Origin: Gluconacetobacter entanii
Lineage (GTDB): Bacteria > Pseudomonadota > Alphaproteobacteria > Acetobacterales > Acetobacteraceae
NCBI RefSeq assembly: GCF_003206495.1
Contig: NZ_NKUF01000006.1
Span: forward strand, 46,838 to 110,837
Reading direction: 5' to 3'
DNA length: 64,000 nt
Shown here piece by piece: positions 30,065 through 37,072 of the stretch. Position numbers and translations under genes: made by a program. Positions within the stretch are counted from its first letter, which is position 1. The number at the start of each line of letters is the position of its first letter. The notes below the pieces were generated by a model. That model made no database searches and had not been told where the DNA came from. It was given only the letters and a program-made list of their open reading frames with translations.

Positions 30065-30562
30065 TCAATCCCAAATCCGCTGCTGCCACAGGTATCTGCC
30101 GATATTGGGAATGTCCTCTCCCGTCTCGGCATCGGCTGCACCCTGAATACGGCTGTATTTGAACTGGCGCGGTGCCCTGCGCAGCTCGCAGTACGCATGG
30201 ATGTCGGTGATGATCACCACGTTGTCCTTGTTGACGTAAAAATCGAGCTTCTGCGGCACGATCGTGCGCTGCGTGGCCTCCCCTGCCCCATCCTCGTAGT
30301 CGATGATGATCCGCGTCCTGTGGATCTCGACCGTGGTGATTTCCTGCTTGGCGCGAGGCTGGCGCGGATTGGGCGGCGCGACCTCGATCGTGTTCCAGTC
30401 GTGGACGATCTTCTGCGTACCCGTTCTGGCAAACAGGACGTGGATCATGGCTACTGGGAACAGAAGCCAGCCGTAGATCAGCCACAGGAAAAACGAGCGT
30501 CCCTTCACGGCAGCGATAATGCCAGGCAGAGACAGCATCAGAAGGATGAGAATCAGGCCCAT
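30065..30562 (-). CDS. Membrane-anchored WYL-domain-like protein
   Basis: 165 residues. Two closely spaced hydrophobic segments occupy residues ~1-45 (MGLILILLMLSLPGIIAA, FFLWLIYGWLLFPVAMIHVL). After a Pro/Arg linker, the C-terminal ~80 residues follow a WYL-type pattern: IIIDYEDGAGEATQRTIVP, VVIITDIHAYCELRRAPRQF, KYSRIQGA. WYL domains usually sense ligands or nucleic acids in transcription factors and defence regulators; here the domain is tethered to the membrane. It is on the minus strand between rightward early genes, which fits a gene expressed from the lysogen. Role not known. Confidence 0.65.
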   Translation of the reverse strand: MGLILILLMLSLPGIIAAVKGRSFFLWLIYGWLLFPVAMIHVLFARTGTQKIVHDWNTIEVAPPNPRQPRAKQEITTVEIHRTRIIIDYEDGAGEATQRTIVPQKLDFYVNKDNVVIITDIHAYCELRRAPRQFKYSRIQGAADAETGEDIPNIGRYLWQQRIWD

Positions 30563-30666
30563 CGGCCACGCCGTCCTTCATCCGCATGCCGCCCTTTAGC
30601 GGCCTCCCATATCGCCAATGTCGAATCCTCCATGGGTGGTGTTGCAACAACCATGGTGGGCCAAGC

Positions 30667-30692
30667 GGACCGGTCGGGCAATCGACCGGTCC
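30667..30692. repeat. Hairpin repeat, copy 2
   Basis: Perfect 10-base stem GGACCGGTCG / CGACCGGTCC with a 6-base loop, followed by GTAAGGG. Same architecture as the copy at 29972-29997, including the trailing GTAA. It lies about 110 bases upstream of the next rightward gene. Confidence 0.65.
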
Positions 30693-30803
30693 GTAAGGGC
30701 GCTCGTGCGCCCGCACGACAGACATATGCACCGCGTGCTCCCGCCTGTGCGGTCGAGCCGGTGCGCTCCCCAGTTTCCCCACTGCTACAGGAACAGAGAC
30801 ATC

Positions 30804-31409
30804 ATGGATTATGATTTCATGGATGCCGGACAAAAGACCAGGCTGTGGTGCCTGCAGGCGGCAATCGAGGCGCCATACGGGAAACTCGGCGCCTATCGCG
30901 ATCTGACCGGCGCCATCATCAACCGTGCGGACAGGTTTCATGATTACGTCCTGCGCGGCAAGCCGCCAGTGACAGAGGCAACCCCTGCACATGTTCATGG
31001 TGACGATGGCAAACGGGGCGGTCGCCCCTGGCCTGACACTGATGCTGCTGCCCCTGCCCCGGATGCGTCGGCCGGTGATGCGCAGGTGACAGATCGCCGC
31101 CCCCCTTTGACCGAGAAAACGCGGAGCTTGATTTCGGAAGGCGTGGACAAGCTCACCCCCCTGATCGAGTGCCTGTACGTGATGGGCGGGAGGATAGAGC
31201 AGACTGATATCGGTGATGGTGTGACGATGTTTACCATCATTACTCCGCATGACGGACTCATGCCGCCCTCGGCTGACTTTGCACGTATGGCCGCCCAGGT
31301 TGAGATGGTGCTTACGGTCCTGCATGAGGTGGGCTGCCGTCTGAATGTGCATTCTCTCGTGCCCGGTCTCCCCCCGACCGTCCACTGGACGATGCCTGCG
31401 GGCTTCTGA
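30804..31409 (+). CDS. Hypothetical early phage protein, 201 aa
   Basis: From the ATG at 30804 with an AGGAA site upstream. N-terminal helical part MDYDFMDAGQKTRLWCLQAA; an Ala/Pro/Asp-rich linker around residues 60-95; C-terminal domain with SLISEGVDKLTPLIECLYVM, then GDGVTMFTIITPHDGLMPP and LTVLHEVGCRLNVHSLVPG. I do not recognise it. The stop overlaps the next start (TGATG). Confidence 0.6.
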   Translation: MDYDFMDAGQKTRLWCLQAAIEAPYGKLGAYRDLTGAIINRADRFHDYVLRGKPPVTEATPAHVHGDDGKRGGRPWPDTDAAAPAPDASAGDAQVTDRRPPLTEKTRSLISEGVDKLTPLIECLYVMGGRIEQTDIGDGVTMFTIITPHDGLMPPSADFARMAAQVEMVLTVLHEVGCRLNVHSLVPGLPPTVHWTMPAGF

Positions 31410-31615
31410 TGTCCATCCCCTCACCCACCGCCATGATTGCGGGCGCAACCTGCCAGTGGATCGACGGGGACGTGCGGCGTGACGCGCGTCCTGCGTTCTG
31501 CGGCAGGCCTGCGTGCGTGCGTCGTGTGTGGTGTGGTGAACATGCGGTGCGTGTTTTCCGCCAGCCGCGTGCGGATGAGCGTACCGAAACCGAGAAAGAT
31601 GGAGACGCATCATGA
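31409..31615 (+). CDS. GcrA-like small zinc-binding protein
   Basis: 68 residues starting at an ATG that overlaps the previous stop. The core CQWIDGD, followed by PAFCGRPACVRRVWCGEHAV and RVFRQP, matches the C-terminal pattern of GcrA cell-cycle regulators (CxW-x-GD ... FCG ... YC-x-H). The N-terminal GcrA DNA-binding part is absent. In alphaproteobacteria GcrA works with sigma70 at GANTC-methylated promoters, so a phage mini-GcrA could redirect transcription; that is an inference. Confidence 0.55.
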   Translation: MSIPSPTAMIAGATCQWIDGDVRRDARPAFCGRPACVRRVWCGEHAVRVFRQPRADERTETEKDGDAS

Positions 31616-31719
31616 TGATGTTCCAATCTGTTGGTTTGCGGCGCATGCCCCGTCTGTCACCCACGATGGATGGGGCATGCGCCGCTTCATTGTGCCGTCT
31701 CCTTTCCCGAAAAACCCTT

Positions 31720-31743
31720 ATCTCGACTCCGAATAATCGAGAT
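31720..31743. promoter_or_regulatory. Inverted repeat upstream of an HTH gene
   Basis: ATCTCGA and TCGAGAT arms separated by 10 AT-leaning bases, ending 14 bases before the GTG of the next gene. Could be an operator for that HTH protein or an mRNA hairpin at its ribosome site. Confidence 0.45.
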
Positions 31744-31757
31744 CATGGAGGATTTTC

Positions 31758-32045
31758 GTGGAAAAGGCTCGTGCGCAAAGTACCCAAAAGAGTCGTTTTA
31801 TGATTGCCGCAGCCTATCGCGACACCCTCTGCGCTGTCCTGCAGCGCAAATATGGGCGCGTCAGGAACGGCGCAAAGATCCTTGCGCGCAGTATCGAGGC
31901 CAGCCCGCGCACCGTCCAGAAATGGATTGCCGGGACCGCCGCGCCGCGCGGGGAGGAGCTGCTGAAACTGATGTCCGAATGTGACGAACTGCGGGACGAG
32001 ATTTTCCGCCTGGTAGAGGAAGGCAAGCGATGCCCGGACGAATAA
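31758..32045 (+). CDS. Phage helix-turn-helix protein
   Basis: 95 residues from a GTG with GGAGG about 8 bases upstream. The centre reads GRVRNGAKILARSIEASPRT and VQKWIAGTAAPRGEELLKLM, a helix-turn-helix of the kind found in small phage regulators, with an acidic C-terminal helix. An ATG at 31800 is an alternative start. The inverted repeat just upstream may be its own binding site. Confidence 0.65.
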   Translation: MEKARAQSTQKSRFMIAAAYRDTLCAVLQRKYGRVRNGAKILARSIEASPRTVQKWIAGTAAPRGEELLKLMSECDELRDEIFRLVEEGKRCPDE

Positions 32046-32299
32046 TCCCGCGCGGTATTGCCATCGAGTACGGCCGCAATTTCGGCCTGCGCTATGACCG
32101 GGGCGACATGCCATCGATCAGCCTGTTTGTCGTGCGCGTCTATGCGCTGCGTGACGGGATGGCAGGCATTGTGCTGCGTTTCGTCGGCGACCGCCAGCAG
32201 CTGCGCGAGGCCCGCGACGAGATCACGCGCCTGAAAGACAAGTGCGCGGACCAGTGCCGGGACTGCCCGCTCCTACCGGGGAGGCAGGATCCGTCATGA
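32030..32299 (+). CDS. Hypothetical early phage protein, 89 aa
   Basis: Starts inside the end of the HTH gene and overlaps the next start by four bases. Basic N-terminus (MPGRIIPRGIAIEYGRNFGL), a hydrophobic middle (SLFVVRVYALRDGMAGIVLR), then a helix with a CADQCRDCP cysteine cluster near the C-terminus that could bind metal. Not recognised. Confidence 0.55.
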   Translation: MPGRIIPRGIAIEYGRNFGLRYDRGDMPSISLFVVRVYALRDGMAGIVLRFVGDRQQLREARDEITRLKDKCADQCRDCPLLPGRQDPS

Positions 32300-33504
32300 C
32301 GTTACTCCCGACGATTGCCGAGTTTGACCTGGCGGGCGTTCCCGCGTGGAACCTGATCCGGTCTCTGCCCGCCGAGGCACGCGGCGTGGACCATTCCCTG
32401 GTCGATACATTGCGGTCCCACCGCATGATCGTGCTGCGCAGTGGCGGGCACATGTTGTCGGATCAGGAGGTGGCCGCGTTCATCTGTGAACAGCCCGACG
32501 TGCTGGCGCGCACCCTGCCGGTGATCGAGCAGTGGGGGTTCGCCGCCCGTGACGATGACGGGGCGCTGTATAGCCCTCACCTGCTGGCGCGTGAACTGCG
32601 GCGGCAGGACCGTGCGCGGCGGCGGGCAGAACGGGACAAGGCGCTGCGCCGGTTCGAGGCCGCCCAGGCGGCGGGGGAGATCGCGCCGGATGCGACGCTG
32701 CGGAGCGTGACGGCCAAGGCCAATGGCAGTTCGGGCGGCCGACCGCGCAAGGGCGAGACGCCTGAACAGGCCCGGATCCGGCGTGCGCAGGAGGCCGAGG
32801 AGGCACGGCGCCAGCGGCGCATGCCCCTGATGCGGTCGCTGCCGGGTGCGGAAACCGAAACCCGAAACCCAAACCAAAAACCGAAATCGGTTTCGGTTTC
32901 CGGGGTTTCGGTTTCCGGATCGGGTTTTTCGGTTCCGTTAGATATAGGTATAGATTCAGATATTAATCTAAAACCTACATCTACACCTGACGAACCGGAA
33001 AACCCGGCGGACCAAACCGAACAGCCGGTGCAGGCCGTGACGGTTTCGCCCGAGGTCCTCGCCACCACGGTCGAGCGTGTGATCGAGGTCGCGGGATTCA
33101 CGCTCGGGAAACGCAACCAGTATCCGGCGGTGCACAAATGGCTGTCGCAGGGCTGTCCGCCTGACCTGCTGATCGAGGCGGTCAAGGCGCACCGGGCCAC
33201 GATGGACAGCGCACCGGAGCATATGGGCGCGTTCCAGGCGGCGATCCGGGCGGCATGGGAACAATCCCTCATCAACGCACCGGAGCCTGCGCCCCAGCGG
33301 GAAATCCCGGCATGGGAGGTGCAGGCCCGCGCCGATCTGGCGGCAGACCAGCTGGCATTTTCCGTGATGTTCGAGGAAAACCGCGATTACGGGCAGGCCC
33401 GGCGGCGCTGGGCCGAGGAAGCGGCGCGGCTGGGACGTCCGACGGCGGACCTGAAACTGGACGCGTATCTGGCGGCCTATCGCCCGGTGGAGCAGGAAGC
33501 ATGA
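32296..33504 (+). CDS. Phage replication initiation protein (lambda O / DUF1376-like)
   Basis: 402 residues from the ATG at 32296 (ATGA overlap). N-terminal ~110 residues resemble a winged-helix DUF1376-type replication domain (LVDTLRSHRMIVLRSGGHML, LPVIEQWGFAARDDDGALYS, HLLARELRRQDRARRRAERD). The basic stretch GGRPRKGETPEQARIRR follows. The central linker is repetitive (KPKSVSVSGVSVSGSGFSV) because the DNA there consists of GGTTTC repeats. The C-terminal part has VIEVAGFTLGKRNQYPAVHK, possibly contacting helicase. The combination of an initiator-like protein with internal iterons and an AT-rich tract mirrors lambda O and its internal origin. Confidence 0.7.
   Translation: MTLLPTIAEFDLAGVPAWNLIRSLPAEARGVDHSLVDTLRSHRMIVLRSGGHMLSDQEVAAFICEQPDVLARTLPVIEQWGFAARDDDGALYSPHLLARELRRQDRARRRAERDKALRRFEAAQAAGEIAPDATLRSVTAKANGSSGGRPRKGETPEQARIRRAQEAEEARRQRRMPLMRSLPGAETETRNPNQKPKSVSVSGVSVSGSGFSVPLDIGIDSDINLKPTSTPDEPENPADQTEQPVQAVTVSPEVLATTVERVIEVAGFTLGKRNQYPAVHKWLSQGCPPDLLIEAVKAHRATMDSAPEHMGAFQAAIRAAWEQSLINAPEPAPQREIPAWEVQARADLAADQLAFSVMFEENRDYGQARRRWAEEAARLGRPTADLKLDAYLAAYRPVEQEA
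32851..32990. other. Candidate phage replication origin inside the initiator gene
   Basis: Two perfect tandem 15-base repeats GGTTTCGGTTTCCGG (32889-32903 and 32904-32918), preceded by an inverted version (GAAACCGAAACCCGAAACC, 32851-32869). They are followed at 32939-32987 by a tract of roughly three-quarters A+T. Iterons beside an AT-rich region within the initiator coding sequence is the lambda ori layout. Confidence 0.6.
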
Positions 33505-33704
33505 AACAGCGGTTTCGCAAAGGGGCGCGGGAGGTCATCCTGTATGCCGAGGCACTGGGCTACACCTACTCGATCACCGGGCACAACACCCTGCGGTTCT
33601 GCCATCCATCAGCGCAGAAACCGGTTTTCGGATCAGCCCAGACAGGCGATCCGCGCGGCCTGAAAAACCTGCGCGCGGAACTGCGTCGGGCGCTGGCGTC
33701 GTGA
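33501..33704 (+). CDS. HicA-like small phage protein
   Basis: 67 residues, ATGA-coupled to the replication gene. The sequence MKQRFRKGAREVILYAEALG, then YTYSITGHNTLRFCHPSAQK and RGLKNLRAELRRAL, follows the alpha-beta-beta-beta-alpha dsRBD-like plan of HicA, including the central G-H-x-x-L/F pattern. There is no HicB partner next to it. It could be a lone RNA-binding protein rather than a toxin. Confidence 0.55.
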   Translation: MKQRFRKGAREVILYAEALGYTYSITGHNTLRFCHPSAQKPVFGSAQTGDPRGLKNLRAELRRALAS

Positions 33705-34339
33705 ACGCCCATTCGGGCTACGACCGGGTTGCCGATGACTGGTATGTCGAGCCGCCGTGGGCCGTGGATGCCCTGATCACGGCCGAGGCAACGGTACGCC
33801 CCCTGCGCGGCCGGGTGCTGGACCCGTGCTGTGGCGCGGGGAACGTGCCGACGCAGCTGGCGGGCGTCGAGGACGTCATCCCCATCGGGACCGACCTGCG
33901 ACCGCGCAGGCCGGATATCGCGACGATGGATTTCCGCGACAGCCTGCGCCAGTTCCGCCCCGACAGCGTCGTGTCCAATCCCCCCTACAACCAGGCGCAG
34001 GAGTTTATCGAGGTCGCCCTGCTGCACACGTGGGATCGCGTGTGCGTCGTGCTGCGGCTGGGGTTTCTGGCGGGGCAGAAGCGCCGCGCGTGGTGGCCCC
34101 AGACCTGTTTTGCGCGGCTGTGGGTGTCGAGCGTGCGCATGAACATGCCACCGGGCGACCGCGCCGTGGCGGGGAAAGGTGGCACGGTCGATTACGCCTG
34201 GTTCGTGTTCGAGCGTGGATATCGCGGATCCCCGATTGTCGGCTGGCTGCCGGATGTCGGCCGACCGCCTCGACAGCGGCGCAGGCATGCTCCCGATTGT
34301 GAGACAATTTCCGTTCCCGGTGCAGAGGAGGTGCTGTGA
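33701..34339 (+). CDS. Phage DNA methyltransferase (NPPY type)
   Basis: 212 residues from a GTG with GTGA overlap. SAM-binding motif I VLDPCCGAGNVPTQL near residue 40 and the catalytic motif SNPPYNQAQEFIEVAL near residue 90 identify an amino-methyltransferase (N6-adenine or N4-cytosine). The second half includes RLGFLAGQKRRAWWPQTCFA and a C-terminal GKGGTVDYAWFVFERGY. There is no restriction gene beside it, so it is a solitary phage methylase; the recognition sequence is unknown. It could protect phage DNA or alter GANTC-type regulation. Confidence 0.82.
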   Translation: MNAHSGYDRVADDWYVEPPWAVDALITAEATVRPLRGRVLDPCCGAGNVPTQLAGVEDVIPIGTDLRPRRPDIATMDFRDSLRQFRPDSVVSNPPYNQAQEFIEVALLHTWDRVCVVLRLGFLAGQKRRAWWPQTCFARLWVSSVRMNMPPGDRAVAGKGGTVDYAWFVFERGYRGSPIVGWLPDVGRPPRQRRRHAPDCETISVPGAEEVL

Positions 34340-34563
34340 TGTTCGATTGGTTGTTCAGGCGGTTTCGACCGGATCGCGATGAGGTTGCGAAGCTCCGGCG
34401 GGAAAACCGGGATCTGGGGCGCGAACTGGCGGGCACTCAGCTGGCGCTTGCCATGATGCGGGTGCAGCGCGACGACGCGTTGAAAATGTCGGAGCGTCGT
34501 GACCGGCACGGCAGGTTTGTTGCGCAGGGCGCTCGGATGACCGAGCATCGCATCAGGCTGTGA
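34339..34563 (+). CDS. Small coiled-coil phage protein, 74 aa
   Basis: The ATG at 34339 overlaps the methyltransferase stop (TGATG); a GTG one codon earlier is possible. Basic N-terminus MFDWLFRRFRPDRDEVAKLR followed by a heptad-like helix (RRENRDLGRELAGTQLALAM). Unknown function. Confidence 0.5.
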   Translation: MFDWLFRRFRPDRDEVAKLRRENRDLGRELAGTQLALAMMRVQRDDALKMSERRDRHGRFVAQGARMTEHRIRL

Positions 34564-34613
34564 CACTGGAAGTCTTTGTCGGAAAACCGCGATTTTCAGT
34601 GTGTTGCAGGCTG

Positions 34614-34627
34614 TTTTGACGTCAAAA
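34614..34627. promoter_or_regulatory. 14-base perfect palindrome TTTTGACGTCAAAA
   Basis: A perfect palindrome centred on GACGTC, 112 bases upstream of the probable late regulator and next to TATACT (34632-34637). It reads as an operator or activator site near a promoter; the bound protein is unknown. Confidence 0.5.
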
Positions 34628-34738
34628 CGGGTCTATACTCATCCCCAATTCCTGGCCGCTGTTCGCCCACCTTCCACCGACCGGGTGGCATTTCAAAGGC
34701 GCGGACATGCCGGGATCTATCAAACTGAAAGGCCAAGC

Positions 34739-35293
34739 GTGTCAGTCGCAGCGCTTTCCGGCCGTCGGACCCGTCAGTCCGCACATTCTCGTCCAGCGCC
34801 GCGCGATCGCGGTGACATCCCCTCACCCGAACGTCTCGCCCATGGCGATCTGGCGGATGTCTCTGTCAAACTCAAACCGGACGGCCCATCGACCGAGGTG
34901 CTGCGCACGTGCGCGGGCCTGTATGGCCTGCGCCGCTCCGGGAAAATCACCGAGGGCCAGGTCAGATTTGCCCAGATGTGGGCCGTGGATTACGAGATCG
35001 GTGTCCTGGGCGGCAGCGACCCGGAAATGGAGCGCGGTGCAAAACGGGGCGATATTCATGACGCCATGATCGGGCGCATGGGGTCTGCCGCGCGCCGGGA
35101 CTATATCCGCCAGCGCATCGGTGCGCGCGGCGAGCAGCTGCTTGTGCTGCTGATGATTGATGGGCTGTCGTTGATGGATATGGCGGCCAGACTGAAACAG
35201 GACCGGCGCAGCGCCGCTGGCGTGCTGTGTTTCCTGCTGGAGCAACTGGAGGAACATTACGACGAGATGCCGGGACCATTATGGAAGGGTTGA
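34739..35293 (+). CDS. Probable phage late regulator (DUF6456-like, C-terminal HTH)
   Basis: 184 residues from a GTG at 34739 preceded by AAAGG; the frame is open further upstream but that part runs through the promoter-like region. The first ~50 residues are basic and low complexity. The C-terminal half (AARRDYIRQRIGARGEQLLV, LMIDGLSLMDMAARLKQDRR, LCFLLEQLEEHYDE) has a two-helix DNA-binding look similar to DUF6456 proteins. It lies after the replication genes and before the packaging genes, where Q-like late regulators are found. The family assignment is by eye and uncertain. Confidence 0.5.
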   Translation: MSVAALSGRRTRQSAHSRPAPRDRGDIPSPERLAHGDLADVSVKLKPDGPSTEVLRTCAGLYGLRRSGKITEGQVRFAQMWAVDYEIGVLGGSDPEMERGAKRGDIHDAMIGRMGSAARRDYIRQRIGARGEQLLVLLMIDGLSLMDMAARLKQDRRSAAGVLCFLLEQLEEHYDEMPGPLWKG

Positions 35294-35406
35294 CGTGCCC
35301 ACCAATTTAAGACAAATATGGCAAACTATCGTTATGCGTGGGTCCAGAGAATGGACGCCACGCTTTTTTTATGCCCGGACGGGCGTTCCCAAAATCGAGT
35401 CATCTG

Positions 35407-35811
35407 ATGAAACCATCGCCGATGCTGACGCGCGGCGACGTTGTCGCGCGTGGGAATGCGCGCGGCATCGTCGTGACCGTGACGGAAACGCGCGTCCTGG
35501 TCGTGCCAATCGTCTGGGGTTCGGCATGCCTTCATAGGGCAGATGTCGCGCCGATTGCGTGGGAGGCGACGTTCTCCTTGCGCGGCGCGATCATCCATTG
35601 CGGCCAGTGGGCGTGGGCTGATGCTGGTCGGCAGAAACGCGTTGGCCAAGTGTGCGTGCAGACAATGCAGGCGGTCATGGCCGCGATGCGGCGCGAGGTC
35701 GAGGCACGCCAGACCGAACGCCTGCCCGCCGGGCTGGTCCGTTCGACGCTGGCGTTCGGCCCGATGATGGGCAGTCGCGGGCGTCGCGTCGGCGCGCCGT
35801 CGCTGGGATGA
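35407..35811 (+). CDS. Hypothetical phage protein, 134 aa
   Basis: From the ATG at 35407. N-terminal MLTRGDVVARGNARGIVVTV and ETRVLVVPIVWGS have the SH3-barrel look of MazF/PemK-like folds, but no catalytic signature is evident and no antitoxin gene is adjacent. The C-terminus is basic. A 24-codon frame (35808-35882) follows with a TGATG-like overlap; I do not call it. Function unknown. Confidence 0.45.
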   Translation: MKPSPMLTRGDVVARGNARGIVVTVTETRVLVVPIVWGSACLHRADVAPIAWEATFSLRGAIIHCGQWAWADAGRQKRVGQVCVQTMQAVMAAMRREVEARQTERLPAGLVRSTLAFGPMMGSRGRRVGAPSLG

Positions 35812-35904
35812 TTGAAGCGGCGAAAGCCGGGATCATAACCCGGTCTTATGTGACAGCCCTGCGGCAGCAGGGCGGGACATAACTCCTACAGACCCCGGAA
35901 ATCA

Positions 35905-35934
35905 GGGACATAACTGTAGTTATGCCCCGTTTTT
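35905..35934 (+). terminator. Rho-independent terminator of the early transcript
   Basis: Stem GGGACATAACT / AGTTATGCCCC (one mismatch) with a tiny loop, followed by GTTTTT. It stands between the early region and the recombinase gene. A second copy of GGGACATAACT lies shortly upstream at about 35874. Confidence 0.65.
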
Positions 35935-35972
35935 CGACGGTCGTTTTCGGGTCAATAATCTAGGCGTTTCAA

Positions 35973-36848
35973 ATGGTTAGTGGAGATCGTGCCCGATCGC
36001 CCGCCACGATGGCCCCATCTGCCCGCAATATCTCGGCGGATGAAATGCTCATCCGGTCGTGGCTCCACAACCGGAGTGACAACACCCGCGATGCCTATGG
36101 GCGGGACGCCCGAGCCTTCCTCGCCTTCACGGGCAAGACGCTGGGCGAGGTCGTGCTGGCGGACCTGCAACTATGGTTCGACAGCCTGGAATGCGCGGAC
36201 GCCACGCGTCGGCGGAAGCTGGCCGCCGTCAAATCTCTGCTGTCGTTTGGCGCACGGCTGGGGATGCTGCCCTCTGACGTGGGCGCGGCGTTCCGCATGG
36301 AACGCGGACGCGACACGCTGCATGAGCGCATCCTGACGCAGGAGGACGTCGCCCGCATGATCGACGGGGAAGATGATCCCCGCAAGCGGGCGTTCCTGCG
36401 TGTTCTCTACGTCATGGGTCTTCGTCTTCGTGAGGCATGCGGCCTCACGTGGCGGAGCATGACCCGCCGCCAGCAGGGCGGCATTGCCACTGTCCACGGC
36501 AAGGGGGGCAAGACCCGTTCGGTCCTGGTGCCCGCCAAGCTGTGGAAGGAGCTCGTGGCGCTGCGCGTTGATAACCGGCCTGACGGGCCGGTGGTCCCCG
36601 GCCACGATGGCGGCTCTCTTCACGCAAAGGCGGGGGACCGCATCGTGAAGAGGGCCGCGAAGCGAGCGGGGCTGTCCCCTGCCGTATCGGCACACTGGCT
36701 ACGACATGCCTGCGCATCGCACGCGCAGGACCGGGGCGCACCGCCCCATGTTGTCCAGGCCACGCTGGGACATGCCTCGCTCGCCACCACGACACGATAC
36801 AGCCACGTCCGCGAAGGTGACGGCGCTGGCAAATATCTGGACCCGTAG
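35973..36848 (+). CDS. Tyrosine recombinase (XerC/integrase-like)
   Basis: 291-residue site-specific recombinase. N-terminal SAM-like core-binding domain (SRNISADEMLIRSWL-type start, TRDAYGRDARAFLAFTGKTL). The catalytic residues are all present: Arg in YVMGLRLREACGLTW, Lys in VHGKGGKTRSV, His-x-x-Arg in HWLRHACASHA, His in ATLGHASLATTTRYSH and the Tyr nucleophile in the same segment. It is the only recombinase in the prophage and so the likely integrase, yet it sits 11 kb inside the left end, behind a terminator. Alternatives are a dimer-resolution enzyme or an integrase carried inward by rearrangement. Confidence 0.85.
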   Translation: MVSGDRARSPATMAPSARNISADEMLIRSWLHNRSDNTRDAYGRDARAFLAFTGKTLGEVVLADLQLWFDSLECADATRRRKLAAVKSLLSFGARLGMLPSDVGAAFRMERGRDTLHERILTQEDVARMIDGEDDPRKRAFLRVLYVMGLRLREACGLTWRSMTRRQQGGIATVHGKGGKTRSVLVPAKLWKELVALRVDNRPDGPVVPGHDGGSLHAKAGDRIVKRAAKRAGLSPAVSAHWLRHACASHAQDRGAPPHVVQATLGHASLATTTRYSHVREGDGAGKYLDP

Positions 36849-36892
36849 CGCGCGGCGCGCAGGCCCCCTCACCCGTGAAACAAGGAAGACCC

Positions 36893-37072
36893 ATGAAGCC
36901 GAGCCACAGGCCCCGCAAACCCGCCACGGACGTCACCGTGTGGGAACGTGCCGCCGCGCATTACCGTCGCATCACCCAGCGTGACCGTCGCCCCGGCGTG
37001 AAAATCTGGGCAGCGGGTCGCGCGCAGGAATGCGCGGCGAACATGCGCGCGGCACAGCGGGAGGCCGCGTGA
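36893..37072 (+). CDS. Small basic phage protein, 59 aa
   Basis: ATG at 36893 with AAGGAAG about 7 bases upstream. Very basic (MKPSHRPRKPATDVTVWERA, AHYRRITQRDRRPGVKIWAA). The stop overlaps the next ATG (TGATG). Not recognised. Confidence 0.5.
   Translation: MKPSHRPRKPATDVTVWERAAAHYRRITQRDRRPGVKIWAAGRAQECAANMRAAQREAA

Noticed and set aside
31612..31803. 63-codon frame overlapping the GcrA-like and HTH genes
   Set aside because: It overlaps the better-supported GTG-start HTH gene and shows no recognisable character, although the ATG has a GGAG nearby.
35808..35882. 24-codon mini-ORF after the 134-residue gene
   Set aside because: It overlaps the preceding stop as a coupled gene would, but is too short to support; probably chance.
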